From: CALZJC01 sp963781065
GTDB taxonomy: Bacteria; Acidobacteriota; Thermoanaerobaculia; Multivoradales; JAHEKO01
NCBI GenBank assembly: GCA_963781065.1
Contig: CAWAET010000005.1
Span: forward strand, 186,001 to 250,000
Reading direction: 5' to 3'
DNA length: 64,000 bases
The position numbers and the translations under genes are program-made. Below the pieces are notes generated by a model that saw only the letters and a program-made list of their open reading frames with translations, was not told the DNA's origin and did not search any database. Shown here piece by piece: positions 15,913 to 29,708 of this stretch (the stretch's first letter is position 1; every line of letters begins with the position of its first letter).

Positions 15913-16932
15913 ATGCTGGTCGAGCGAATCACCAACCTGGTCCGGGGCGAATCGAGCGAGACCTTCGATGACCTGGCCCTGGCGGTCTTTCGCTTCCAGT
16001 ACGAGCGCGACGCCGGCTATCGCGAGCTGTGCGACCGGCGCGGCGCGGCGCCGGACATCGTTGCCCACTGGCAGGACGTTCCCGCGGCTCCGGTACCGGC
16101 CGGAACCAGCCCGGTGCCGGCCGGGACGCTCCCGGCATCCGTCGGGCCGGGCACAGTGCCGGAGAGCACGGGGCCGATCCCGGAGGTCGCGCGGGCGGCA
16201 CCTGACGCCGCCGCCCGCGGCCTCCACCGCGCGGCCATCGACCAGTCCTTCGCGTCCGCCTGCCTGGTCGGCATGGATCGGCCACCGGTGCTCTCGCTCG
16301 TCCCCTCCGGTGGAGATGCTCCAGACCCCGGGCTCGGCTTCCTGGCCGACCACGTGCTGCGGGCCTGGGCGGCGCCGGACAGTCTGGTCGCGACTGCCCG
16401 GCGCAGCGTCGAGGCGGCCAAGGCGCGCAGCTTCCTCGGCGCCCGCCAGCGCGACCGGCGGCCCACCCTGATCCTGGCCACCGCCGCGACCCTGGGCCAG
16501 CTGCTCGACGCGCTCGAGCGCCGCGGGCTGCGCTTCCGCCTACCGCCGGGAAGCCGCGTGGTCGAGACCGGGCGGCGCGGCGCGGCCGCCGGCATGCCGC
16601 TCGCCCGGCTGGCCGAGTCTCTCGGCGTGCCGCCCGAGGGCGTGCTGCGCGACTACGGGGTCGACGGGCTGGTCACCCGCTTCTACGCCGGCCACGGCCA
16701 GGCCGGCGAGCCCCAGCCCTTCCTCCCGCCCCCCTGGGCGCGGCTGCGGATCCTCGACCCGGAGACCGGCGCCGAGCTGCCGGCCGGCGCCGTGGGCACG
16801 ATCGCGATCTTCGACCTGGCCAGCGTCGGCGCCGTCGCGCACGTGCTGACCGGCGACAAGGGCACTGCTGGCCGCGACGGCTTCCGACTCGCCGCCGGAT
16901 CGCCGACCGACAGGGTGTCGCCTGACGGCTAG
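15913..16932 (+). CDS. LuxE/PaaK-like acyl-protein synthetase, divergent
   Basis: 339 residues. The N-terminus (ALAVFRFQYERDAGYRELCD, VAHWQDVPAAPV) and the centre (GFLADHVLRAWAAP, RPTLILATAATLGQLLDALE, RVVETGRRG) match the LuxE-type acyl-protein synthetase family, which adenylates fatty or related acids. The segment where the family has its phosphate-binding SGTTG motif is here replaced by imperfect PVPAGT/PASVGPGT repeats (about residues 58-96), so ATP binding may be altered. The C-terminus (ARLRILDPETGAELPAGAVG, LTGDKG) is normal. No operon partner; 23-bp inverted repeat downstream. Confidence 0.7.
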   Translation: MLVERITNLVRGESSETFDDLALAVFRFQYERDAGYRELCDRRGAAPDIVAHWQDVPAAPVPAGTSPVPAGTLPASVGPGTVPESTGPIPEVARAAPDAAARGLHRAAIDQSFASACLVGMDRPPVLSLVPSGGDAPDPGLGFLADHVLRAWAAPDSLVATARRSVEAAKARSFLGARQRDRRPTLILATAATLGQLLDALERRGLRFRLPPGSRVVETGRRGAAAGMPLARLAESLGVPPEGVLRDYGVDGLVTRFYAGHGQAGEPQPFLPPPWARLRILDPETGAELPAGAVGTIAIFDLASVGAVAHVLTGDKGTAGRDGFRLAAGSPTDRVSPDG

Positions 16933-16976
16933 ACGCCTACCCGCCAGCGACGCGAGCGGGTCTGAAGGTCGGGTTG

Positions 16977-17041
16977 GCCTGCCCTTCTAACCAGCTCTCG
17001 TCGCGAGCCGGCGCAGTAGAGAGCTGGTTAGAAGGGCAGGC
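16977..17041. terminator. Perfect 23-bp inverted repeat between convergent genes
   Basis: Arms 16977-16999 (starting gcctgcccttctaaccagct) and 17019-17041 are exactly complementary over 23 bp, with a 19-nt loop. It sits between the LuxE-like stop and the TAG of the thioredoxin-like gene, whose last base it touches. There is no T-tract on either strand, so it may act as a bidirectional Rho-assisted terminator or mRNA 3' stabiliser; a mobile palindromic element is the alternative. Confidence 0.65.
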
Positions 17042-17850
17042 TAGTTCTTGACCAGCAGGCTGTTGAGCGTCAGCTCGGGGATTTTCCAGCCGTTGCTCTG
17101 GATGCGGCCGACCTCTTTGTCGCCGATATAGACGACGCCGGTCGGCACACCGTGGATGTCCAGCGCCTTGGCTTTGGGATCCGTGGTGAAGGCCTCGCCC
17201 TGGGGCAGGCCGTAGAAGTCCACCTCGATCTTCGAGCCGCCGAGCTCCTCGGCGACCCGCATCATCCGCGGCACCATCTCCTGGCAGAAGGGGCACCAGG
17301 AGCCGAAATAGACCTCGACCCGAACCGGCCGGCTCTCGGTGCGCAGCCGGTCGAGGAAGGGCTTCGAGGGCTTGTACTGCTCGGCCAGCCGCACGTAGTC
17401 GCGGCTGTACTCCTTCATGCCGCCGAGGTCCTGGCTGCCGAGAAGCGGCGGCTTCTGCTTGAGCTCGACGGTCTTGCCGTCGAGGCTGAAGGAGACTCCC
17501 GCCGCGCCGGTGGCCACCTGGAACTTGCCCAGCTGCCGATCCGACGCGTCGGGCAGCACGGTCACGCCGCCGTCGGCGCGCTGGTCGACCTTCATGAACT
17601 GGACCGTCTCGGCCCGCGCTTCGCGCAGGACCAGACGCACCGGGCTCGGGAGCTGGTCGCTGACGATCAGCATCTCGCCGGCGATCCGCGATTGCCAGAC
17701 CCCGGCCTCGATCTCGGTGCCGTCGAACGTCACCACGTAATCGATCGGCTGGAAGTCGGCCGTGGCGCCCTGGGCGGCGGCCGGCGACGGGGCGGCCAGC
17801 AGGACGAGGGCGAGTGCGGCGAGCGTGAGGGTTCCTTGAAGTCTTCTCAT
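17041..17850 (-). CDS. Exported thioredoxin-fold protein
   Basis: 269 residues: signal peptide (LAALALVLLAAPSPAAA), an about 140-residue N-terminal beta-rich region of unknown type, then a thioredoxin fold with VEVYFGSWCPFCQEMVPRMM (C186-P-F-C189) and the cis-Pro loop HGVPTGVVYIGDK. The CPFC active site and periplasmic location suggest a thiol-disulfide oxidoreductase, perhaps reducing haem- or copper-ligand cysteines. The MauE-like gene lies 34 bp upstream on the same strand, a common pairing of a DsbD/MauE-type membrane protein with a periplasmic thioredoxin. Confidence 0.85.
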   Translation of the reverse strand: MRRLQGTLTLAALALVLLAAPSPAAAQGATADFQPIDYVVTFDGTEIEAGVWQSRIAGEMLIVSDQLPSPVRLVLREARAETVQFMKVDQRADGGVTVLPDASDRQLGKFQVATGAAGVSFSLDGKTVELKQKPPLLGSQDLGGMKEYSRDYVRLAEQYKPSKPFLDRLRTESRPVRVEVYFGSWCPFCQEMVPRMMRVAEELGGSKIEVDFYGLPQGEAFTTDPKAKALDIHGVPTGVVYIGDKEVGRIQSNGWKIPELTLNSLLVKN

Positions 17851-17884
17851 GACGGCGGAATTCTATTGCAACCTGCCTGCCAGA

Positions 17885-18841
17885 TCAGCCTTGCGGTGCC
17901 CCGGCGACGGCGGGCGGCAGCCCGGCCCAGGTGGCCGTCACGGTCCCTTCGACGACCTCGAACGAGCGCGGCAGCCGCCGGTAGAGGGGACGCAGCAGGC
18001 TCGCCGGCGCCTCGCGCAGCTCGCAGATCGGCGCCTGGGTCCAGCGGAAGGCGCCCACCGCCTCGGGCGGCGAGGCGGTGAGGATCCAGGGGGTCGGGCC
18101 CTCGGCGGCCAGGGCCATCTCGTTGAGCCGCGGCATGGCGGCGAGCAGGGCCTCGTCGTCGAGCTCGGCGATGACCACCAGGTGGCTGCCGGTCTCGAGC
18201 TCGCTGGCAACGGCGTCGAGGCACAGCCGCTCGTCCCCGGCGCCGGTGCAGATCCCGGTCACCGCCGCCCCCGGCGCGAGCCGCGTCGCCAGGTCGTCGA
18301 GCGGCAGGCCGGGGGCGACGGCGGCGAACAGCGTGCCGCCCAGGGTGACCGCCGCAACCGCCGCCAGGCGCCATTTGGGCAGCCCGCCGCCCTCGCCGCG
18401 GCCGACGAAGCAGAGCGCCAGCGCCGGCACCAGCAGCAGCAGGTCCTGCCAGAAGGCCTCGGCCGGGGTGCGGTCCACCAGGTTGCCAAAGCAGCCGCAG
18501 TGGCTGGCCTCGCCCAGCCCGTGGGCGGCGTTCCACCAGCCGCGGCCGGTGAGGAAGATGAAGAAGGCGACCAGCAGCGCCGCCGGCACCAGCACCCACA
18601 GGCGGCGGATGCCCAGCAGAAGGGCCGAGCCCAGCCCCAGCTCCAGCGCCAGGGCGAACAGCGCCACGGCGAAGCTCAGCGAGACCGGCGACAGGCCCTC
18701 GGCGACGATCTGCTCGGCGAAGGCCTCCGGGTCGATCGCCTTGGCGTAGGAGGCGAACAGCAGCACCGCGCCCAGGACGATGCCGCCGGCGACGCCGAGC
18801 CACCGCAACCGCTGCCCCTTCGCCCTCATCTCACCCCGCAT
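17885..18841 (-). CDS. MauE/DoxX-like membrane protein with C-terminal periplasmic domain
   Basis: 318 residues. Residues 1-160 hold about five membrane helices in the MauE/DoxX pattern (GGIVLGAVLLFASYAKAIDP, FAVALFALALELGLGSALLL, LVPAALLVAFFIFLTGRGWW) plus SHCGCFGNLVDRTP, a Cys-x-Cys loop typical of MauE-like proteins that feed electrons to periplasmic disulfide chemistry. The C-terminal part (ICTGAGDERLCLDAV, SHLVVIAELDDEAL) resembles a degenerate thioredoxin-like domain. Start at 18841 or at 18829, where ggggtgag precedes the ATG. Confidence 0.75.
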   Translation of the reverse strand: MRGEMRAKGQRLRWLGVAGGIVLGAVLLFASYAKAIDPEAFAEQIVAEGLSPVSLSFAVALFALALELGLGSALLLGIRRLWVLVPAALLVAFFIFLTGRGWWNAAHGLGEASHCGCFGNLVDRTPAEAFWQDLLLLVPALALCFVGRGEGGGLPKWRLAAVAAVTLGGTLFAAVAPGLPLDDLATRLAPGAAVTGICTGAGDERLCLDAVASELETGSHLVVIAELDDEALLAAMPRLNEMALAAEGPTPWILTASPPEAVGAFRWTQAPICELREAPASLLRPLYRRLPRSFEVVEGTVTATWAGLPPAVAGAPQG

Positions 18842-18975
18842 TATTCCGTACCTGCCAAGTTCCGCCCTCCCCGGGTGGTGTCCTTGAACTCGCCCCACCC
18901 CCTTACCGCAGCGGCAGGCCGCGATGTCGTCGAGCCGGGCTTCGAAGACCACGACAGGCCCGCGACGTCCCCCGG

Positions 18976-21825
<2,850 letters not shown>

Positions 21826-21969
21826 GACGGAAGAGGTGCGGGCGGCGAGCCGGAAAGTCTACAGGAGCCGGGCGGCACGTCACCCGAACCGTTGGTGTGC
21901 CAGGACACCACGACCCGAACCGGTGCGGGCGGGGACCTCGGCTGCAGCTTGGGGTCTCGCTTCTCGGGC

Positions 21970-22021
21970 GACTGCCCGGCCTCGATGATCGGGCTGACTG
22001 CCCGGCCTCGATGATCGGGCT
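21970..22021. repeat. 26-bp tandem repeat, two perfect copies
   Basis: Unit gactgcccggcctcgatgat plus cgggct at 21970-21995 and 21996-22021, followed by a partial third (actgcccggg). The repeat overlaps the last codon and stop of the downstream penicillin-binding protein gene, so that protein's terminal residues come from repeat sequence. Confidence 0.85.
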
Positions 22022-24437
22022 ACTGCCCGGGTCCCTTCTTGTCGCCGAACAGCTTGCGCAGCCACTTCCACCGCCGGCGGCGGCGCTCGAAGCCGTCCTC
22101 GCGGTCGCGCTCCGGCCGCCAGCCCTCGTCGTCGTGCAGGTAGCACAGCCGGTCGGGCTCGGTGCCGGCGAGAAAGACCTCGGTCAGGATGCGCGGGCAG
22201 CGCCCAGTGGCCAGCCCGCCCGACAGCGGGTCGATCGCCGCGGTGGTGATGCCGGGCGGTTGGCGGAACCTCGGGCTGCCGGCAGGCGGGCGCACGCCGT
22301 TGGTGAAGCGGGCCCAGATCGGCAGCGCGCCGCGGGTGCCGGAGAGGCGGGTGGCGGCGTTGGAGTCGTAGCCCACCCAGACCAGCGAGGTGCGCTCGGG
22401 CGAGCCACCCGCGAACCAGCTGTCGCGGCGGTCGTTCGAGGTGCCGGTCTTGCCCGCCACCGGGTCGCGCACGCCGTAGACCCGGCCGGCAGCCTCGGCG
22501 GTGCCGCTGGCCACCACGCCGCGCAGCAGCGTCGTCACCACGTAGGCGGTCTCCGCGCTCAGCACCCGCTGCGGGGCCCGCGGGGCCGGGCCGCGCACCG
22601 GCTCGCCAGCGGCGTCGAGGATCCCCTCCAGGAAGTGGGGCTCGGGGCGCAGGCCGCCGCTGGCCAGGCTGGCGTAGACCGTGGTCAGCTCCAGCGGCGA
22701 GACCTCGAAGGCGCCCAGGGCGAGCGACGGCACCGGGTCGAGGCGGCCCTCGATGCCCAGGCGGCGGGCCATCTCGACGATCGGCTCGAGGCCGACCAGC
22801 ATCGCCAGCCGGGCGGTCGGCACGTTGAGGCTCTCCTCGAGCGCTCGGCGGGCGGTGATCCAACCGCGAAACTTGCCGTCCGAGTTTCGCGGCGACCAGT
22901 CGCGGCCGGCCAGCGCCACGGTCAGCGGCGAGTCCTCGATCAGGGTGGCCGGGGTGGCCACACGCCGCTCGTAGGCTGCCGCGTGGACCACCGGCTTGAA
23001 GGCGCTGCCGGGCTGCCGGCGGGCCTGCGAGGCGCGATCGAACTGGCTGGTGGCCCAGTCGCGGCCGCCGACGTAGGCCCGCACCCGGCCGTCGCGCGGG
23101 TCCATCGACACCAGCGCCGCCTGCAGCGGGCCGTCGCCGCCGTGGCCCTTCTCCCAGCCCTCTTCGAGCGCCTCGATCCCCCAGCCCACCGCCTCCTCGG
23201 CCGCCAGCTGGTCGCTCCAGTCGAGGGTACCGAGCAGGTCGTAGCCGGCATCGCCCAGCCCGCGCACGTCGAACCGCCGCGCCGCCTCCTGGACCGCCCG
23301 CTCGACGTAGTAGGGCGCGCGGCGCACCACCACCGGCTGCGGCGCCACGCACAACGGCTCGGCCACGGCCCGCTCGACCGCCGCGGCGTCGAGCCACTCG
23401 AGCTCGCCCATCCGCGACAGCACGTGGTTGCGGCGCTCCAGCGCCCGCTCGGGATGGCGCCGCGGGTCGTAGCGGCCCGGCGAGCGGATGACGGCGGCGA
23501 GGAGCGCCGACTCGCACAGGTCGAGCTCCGGCACCCGCTTGCCAAAGAAGGCCCAGGCGGCGGCGCCGACGCCCATCAGGTCGGCGCTGCCCGAGCGGCC
23601 CCAGTAGATCTCGTTCATGTAGGCGTCGAGGATCGCCCGCTTGGAGTAGCGCAGGTCGACCAGGACCGCCAGGAACACCTCCCGCAGCTTGCGCGCCAGG
23701 GTGCGCTCGTGGGTCAGGAAGAGGTTCTTGACCAGCTGCTGGGTCAGCGTGCTGCCGCCCTGAGCCAGCTCGCGCTGCTTGATGTTGACCAGCGCCGCCC
23801 GCGCCATGCCGCGCAGCGACAGCCCCTGATGGGTGAAGAAGGTCGCGTCCTCGGCCGCCAGCACCGCCCGCACCAGCGTCTCGGGCAGGTCCTCGGCCGT
23901 CACCGGCCGCCGCTCGCCGCCGTCGGGACCGTAGAACGAGGCCAGCAACGGCGGCTCGAGCAGAACATGGTCGACCCGCTGGCCGCGCCAGACCAGCCGC
24001 TCGACCTCCAGGCCGCGAAACTCCGCCGCCAGCGCGCCACCGTTGCTGCGCCCCCAGGGCGTCGGGAAACGACGCAGGTTGGCCTCGACCTTGGACCCGG
24101 CGGCGCGATACTCGCCCGGGCGCAAGGTACCGCTCGCCCGCTCGCGGTAGCCCAGCAGGGCGAGCTCCGCGACCAGCTGCCGCTGGCCGTAGGCCTCGCC
24201 GGCGCGCAACACCTCGGACCGCCCGTAGAGCCGCGACGGCTCGCGCCCCTCGTGCGCGCCGATGCGGTCGCGCAGCTGCCAGAACGGCGACAGCAGCCAG
24301 ATCAGGGCCAGCGCCACCAGGAGCAGCAGCACCCCCAGGAAGATCGCCCGACGCCCGAGCCAACGGTGTCTCACATCGCGCGTGGCCTTGCGCGCACCGC
24401 TCCGTTTGGACGGCCGCCGCCGCTTCGCCTTCGCCAT
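22020..24437 (-). CDS. mrcB: Bifunctional penicillin-binding protein 1B-like (transglycosylase/transpeptidase)
   Basis: 805 residues. Class A PBP that polymerises and cross-links peptidoglycan at the outer face of the inner membrane. A basic N-terminus, then one membrane helix (AIFLGVLLLLVALALIWLL), a UB2H-like region (SRLYGRSEVLRAGEAYGQRQ), a GT51 domain (EDATFFTHQGLSLRGMAR, GGSTLTQQLVKNLFL, AYMNEIYWGRSG), and a transpeptidase with SAFK, SLN and KTGTS (PGSAFKPVVHAA, EESLNVPTARLA, VAGKTGTSNDRRD). Full length for PBP1B. The start MAKAKRRR is chosen because the basic tail and helix follow directly; a 28-codon upstream extension is unsupported. Confidence 0.94.
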   Translation of the reverse strand: MAKAKRRRPSKRSGARKATRDVRHRWLGRRAIFLGVLLLLVALALIWLLSPFWQLRDRIGAHEGREPSRLYGRSEVLRAGEAYGQRQLVAELALLGYRERASGTLRPGEYRAAGSKVEANLRRFPTPWGRSNGGALAAEFRGLEVERLVWRGQRVDHVLLEPPLLASFYGPDGGERRPVTAEDLPETLVRAVLAAEDATFFTHQGLSLRGMARAALVNIKQRELAQGGSTLTQQLVKNLFLTHERTLARKLREVFLAVLVDLRYSKRAILDAYMNEIYWGRSGSADLMGVGAAAWAFFGKRVPELDLCESALLAAVIRSPGRYDPRRHPERALERRNHVLSRMGELEWLDAAAVERAVAEPLCVAPQPVVVRRAPYYVERAVQEAARRFDVRGLGDAGYDLLGTLDWSDQLAAEEAVGWGIEALEEGWEKGHGGDGPLQAALVSMDPRDGRVRAYVGGRDWATSQFDRASQARRQPGSAFKPVVHAAAYERRVATPATLIEDSPLTVALAGRDWSPRNSDGKFRGWITARRALEESLNVPTARLAMLVGLEPIVEMARRLGIEGRLDPVPSLALGAFEVSPLELTTVYASLASGGLRPEPHFLEGILDAAGEPVRGPAPRAPQRVLSAETAYVVTTLLRGVVASGTAEAAGRVYGVRDPVAGKTGTSNDRRDSWFAGGSPERTSLVWVGYDSNAATRLSGTRGALPIWARFTNGVRPPAGSPRFRQPPGITTAAIDPLSGGLATGRCPRILTEVFLAGTEPDRLCYLHDDEGWRPERDREDGFERRRRRWKWLRKLFGDKKGPGQ

Positions 24438-24622
24438 TCGCCCTATTCTCGCTGCAAATCCGGAGCCAGAACAGGGGCGCCGCCGGCGGCCGGCTGGACC
24501 CCGAGTCAGGCGCCAGCCCACCAGGCCGGTCGAGTACGGTCGCGGGAGGTCAGGCGTCCGCGCTCAAGGGCCGGTCGGCGCTCCCCCGTCCAGCCCCAGC
24601 CGTCTGCTAACGTCTCTCCCCC

Positions 24623-26551
<1,929 letters not shown>

Positions 26552-26595
26552 CGGACCGGCCGGCCCGGTGGGCGCGGCGAGGTCGACCGGCGGCC

Positions 26596-26637
26596 GGTCG
26601 TGTTGCTGGCCCGGCTGGTCGTGTTGCCAGCCCGGCC
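26596..26637. repeat. 21-bp tandem pair related to the 2.8-3.7 kb repeats
   Basis: ggtcgtgttgctggcccggct (21 bp) at 26596-26616 and a near copy at 26617-26637, followed by ccggcttgaagcggcccg, close to the cttggagcggcccgg word of the 410-bp units. Located between the ABC-F and FadE-like genes. Confidence 0.6.
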
Positions 26638-26733
26638 GGCTTGAAGCGGCCCGACCACCGCCAAGCGCAGCCGGCCGCATTGCGCGGCCCCTGCGCATCG
26701 GGCCGGCGATCGCATACGATGGTCGGCCCCGCC

Positions 26734-28956
26734 ATGGCCACCTGGCTCCAGCGCCGCCTCTTGGCCCGCGGCCTCGTGCCGCGGATGTCGGAGACCGAGC
26801 GGATCGCGCTCGCGGCCGGCGACGTCTGGGTGGACGGCGCTCTGTTCTCCGGCCGGCCGCGGCTCGGCGAGCTGCTCGAGGAGCCCTGGCCCGAGCTGTC
26901 GCCGCGCGAGATCGCCTTTCTCGACGGCCCGGTCCAGGAGCTCTGCGACCTGGTCGACGACTGGCGGCTGTGGCGCGAGCGGCAGCTGCCGCGGATCGTC
27001 TGGAACCACCTGCGCGAGCACGGCTTTTTCGGCCTCGCCATCCCGCCCGAGTACGGCGGGCTGGGCTTCTCGGCGCTGGGCCAGAGCACGGTCTTCGGCA
27101 AGCTGACCTCGCGCTCGCTGGCGCTCTCGGCGGTGGTGCTGATCCCCAACTCGGTGGGGCCGGCCGAGCTGTTGCTCGAGTACGGCACCGAGGAGCAGAA
27201 GGACCGCCTGCTGCCGCGGCTGGCGCGGGGCGAGGAGATCCCCTGCTTCGCGCTGACCGAGCCCGAGGCCGGCTCCGACGCCGCCGCGCTGCGCTCCGAG
27301 GGGATCGTCTTTCGCGGCGCCGGCGACGAGCTGCTGCTGCGGCTCAACTGGTCCAAGCGGTACATCACCCTGGCGCCGGTGGCCACCCTGCTGGGCCTGG
27401 CCTTCCAGCTGCGCGACCCGGACAACCTGCTCGGGCGCGGCACCGAGCCCGGCATCACCTGCGCCCTGGTCCCGACCGACGTGCCGGGGGTCGAGATCGG
27501 CCGGCGCCACGATCCGCTGGGGGTGCCATTCCCCAACGGCCCGACCACGGGCAGCGACGTGGTGGTGCCGGTCGACGCCATCATCGGCGGCGCCGACGGC
27601 GCCGGCCGCGGCTGGCGGATGTTGATGGAGACCCTGGCCGGCGGGCGCGCCGTCTCGCTGCCGGCGCAGGCCGTGGCCGGGGCCAAGGCGGTGGCGCGGG
27701 CGGTAGGGGCCTACGCGGTGGTGCGCCGCCAGTTCGGCCAGCCGCTGGCGCGCTTCGAGGGGGTGCGCGAGCCGCTGGCGCGGATCGCCGGCCGCGCCTA
27801 CGCCATGGAGGCGGCGCGGGTCTTCACCTGCGGCGCGATCGACAACGGCCGCCGCCCGGCGGTGGTCTCGGCGCTGGTCAAGTACCGGCTGACCGAGCTG
27901 GCCCGGCAGACGGTCAACGACGGCATGGATGTCCTCGGCGGCGCCGGCATCTGCCTCGGGCCGCGCAACCTGCTGGCCCAGGGATACGTCGCCGCGCCGA
28001 TCGGCATCACCGTCGAGGGGGCCAACATCCTGCACCGCACCCTGGTGGTCTTCGGCCAGGGCGCCCTGCGCTGCTCGCCCTGGGCGCCGCGGTTGCTGGC
28101 CGCCGCCGCCGAGGGCCGCGCCGGCCGGCTGCTGGGCGCGCTGGCCGGCCAGTTGGCCCACCTGGCCGGCGGCATGGTGCGCGCCGGCTGGCTCGGCCTG
28201 ACCCGCGCCCGGCTGGTGCGGGCGCCGGGCGGGCTGGCCCGCTACGGCCGCCGGCTGGTCTGGGCCTCGGCCGTATTCGCGGTGCTGGCCGACTGGGCGC
28301 TCGTGCGGCTGGGCGGCCGGCTCAAGAGCCACGGCGCCTTGAACGGCCGCTTCGCCGACGCCCTGAGCTGGTCCTACCTCGCCCTGGCGACCCTCAGGCG
28401 CTACCGGGCCGAGGGCGAGCGGCCGGAGGATCTGGCAGTGGCCCGCTGGGCGATGGCGGAGTGCCTGGCACGGGTGCAGGAGGCGCTGGAGGGGATCCTG
28501 GCCAACTTCCCGGGCCGCTTCGTCGGCGCCCTGCTGCGCGGCCCGTGCCGCTGGTGGCTGCGACTGAGCCCGCTGGGCTCGCCGCCGCGCGACGTCCTCG
28601 GCCGGGCGGCGGCCGAGGCGATCCTCGAGCCGGGCGCGACCCGGGACCGGCTGACGGCCTGGACCTGGACCGGCAGCGCCGGCGCCCTGGCGGAGCTCGA
28701 GGAGGCCTTCACCCTGGCGGTGGCGGTCAGGCCGCTGATCGACCGCCTGAAGGGAGCGGTTCGCGACGGCACCCTGCCGCGCGGACGGCCGCTGGCGCTG
28801 ATCCAGGAGGCGATCGCCGCCAAGCTGCTCGACCCCCGGGAGGGCGCCCTGCTGCACGCGGCCGAGGCGGCGCGCAAGCGGGCCACCGAGGCGGACAGCT
28901 TCAGCCTGGAGGAGTATCTGGGGCGCTTCGCGCCGGGCGCCGAGGCGGTCCCGTAG
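26734..28956 (+). CDS. fadE: Acyl-CoA dehydrogenase, FadE-like
   Basis: 740 residues. FAD enzyme for the first step of fatty-acid beta-oxidation. Acyl-CoA dehydrogenase landmarks: FFGLAIPPEYGGLGFSALGQ, FALTEPEAGSDAAALR (substrate/FAD loop), LAGGRAVSLPAQAVAGAK and GITVEGANILHRTLVVFGQG. The C-terminal about 250 residues (GALNGRFADALSWSYLALAT, PRDVLGRAAAEAILEPGATR) are the FadE-specific DUF1974 extension. E. coli FadE is about 814 residues, so this is a somewhat shorter version. Start at MATWLQRRLL; an ATG 15 bases upstream is an alternative. It converges with the DUF2238 gene. Confidence 0.9.
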   Translation: MATWLQRRLLARGLVPRMSETERIALAAGDVWVDGALFSGRPRLGELLEEPWPELSPREIAFLDGPVQELCDLVDDWRLWRERQLPRIVWNHLREHGFFGLAIPPEYGGLGFSALGQSTVFGKLTSRSLALSAVVLIPNSVGPAELLLEYGTEEQKDRLLPRLARGEEIPCFALTEPEAGSDAAALRSEGIVFRGAGDELLLRLNWSKRYITLAPVATLLGLAFQLRDPDNLLGRGTEPGITCALVPTDVPGVEIGRRHDPLGVPFPNGPTTGSDVVVPVDAIIGGADGAGRGWRMLMETLAGGRAVSLPAQAVAGAKAVARAVGAYAVVRRQFGQPLARFEGVREPLARIAGRAYAMEAARVFTCGAIDNGRRPAVVSALVKYRLTELARQTVNDGMDVLGGAGICLGPRNLLAQGYVAAPIGITVEGANILHRTLVVFGQGALRCSPWAPRLLAAAAEGRAGRLLGALAGQLAHLAGGMVRAGWLGLTRARLVRAPGGLARYGRRLVWASAVFAVLADWALVRLGGRLKSHGALNGRFADALSWSYLALATLRRYRAEGERPEDLAVARWAMAECLARVQEALEGILANFPGRFVGALLRGPCRWWLRLSPLGSPPRDVLGRAAAEAILEPGATRDRLTAWTWTGSAGALAELEEAFTLAVAVRPLIDRLKGAVRDGTLPRGRPLALIQEAIAAKLLDPREGALLHAAEAARKRATEADSFSLEEYLGRFAPGAEAVP

Positions 28957-29021
28957 CGGTCGACCTCCGTGTCGACCGTCCGGCGATACGCCAACACGGT
29001 CGAGACAGGGCTCGACCGCTA
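28954..29021. terminator. Nested inverted repeat between convergent genes
   Basis: Outer arms tagcggtcga (28954-28963, includes the fadE stop) and tcgaccgcta (29012-29021); inner arms gtcgaccgt (about 28971) and acggtcga (about 28996). Together they can fold as a long interrupted hairpin. No T-tract. Probable bidirectional transcription end. Confidence 0.5.
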
Positions 29022-29065
29022 CGGCCTCGAGGCCGTTCCGGCTCCGCCGAACGGAGGTAGGCCGG

Positions 29066-29689
29066 TCAGGGGCGATCGCGCAACGAGGCCGCCAACTGGC
29101 GGTCGTGCAGTCGGGCCAGCAGGAGCTGCGCCGACAGGGCGCCGATCAGCGCCAGGAACATGTCCCACTGGGTGTCCCAGACGTCGCCCTGGGTGCCCAG
29201 GAACGACTCGGCGCCGGAACCGCCGATCACCGCCGCCCACCACTCGATCAGCTCGTAGAAGGCGCTGAAGGCCAGGCAGACCGAGGTCACCAGGGGGAAG
29301 AGCCAGCGGCTGTGCCTGAGCGGCGAGGTGCGGAGCAGGATCTCGCGCGTCAGGATGGCCGGGACGAAGCCCTGCGCCAGGTGGCCGAGGCGATCGTAGT
29401 GGTTGCGCGAAAACTCCAGCAGATCCTGCACCCAGAAGCCCAGCGGCACCCGGGCGTAGGTGTAGTGGCCGCCGAGGATGAGGATCAAGGCGTGGACGAA
29501 GATCAGCCGGTAGACGAGCGGCGTCAGCGGGAATCGCCGGCCGGTGGCCACCAGCAGCGGCACGCCGATCAGCACCGGCGCCACCTCGAGCAGCCAGGTG
29601 CCGCGCTCGTAGGGGCCGATGCCGGAAACCACCAGAGCCGCCATCGCGAGCGCCAGCAGGACCCACGGCTCTCGGCTCCGCCCGCTCAT
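29066..29689 (-). CDS. DUF2238 (YjdF-like) integral membrane protein
   Basis: 207 residues with about six membrane helices (VLLALAMAALVVSGIGP, LVYRLIFVHALILILGGHYT, LFPLVTSVCLAFSAFYELIE, MFLALIGALSAQLLLARL). Family landmarks: GGHYTYARVPLGFW, RNHYDRLGHLAQGFVPA, FYELIEWW and QGDVWDTQWDM. The conserved His, Asp and Glu in the membrane suggest metal or ligand binding, but the family has no proven function. Confidence 0.88.
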   Translation of the reverse strand: MSGRSREPWVLLALAMAALVVSGIGPYERGTWLLEVAPVLIGVPLLVATGRRFPLTPLVYRLIFVHALILILGGHYTYARVPLGFWVQDLLEFSRNHYDRLGHLAQGFVPAILTREILLRTSPLRHSRWLFPLVTSVCLAFSAFYELIEWWAAVIGGSGAESFLGTQGDVWDTQWDMFLALIGALSAQLLLARLHDRQLAASLRDRP

Positions 29690-29708
29690 CCCTGGTCAGG
29701 AAGGAAGG

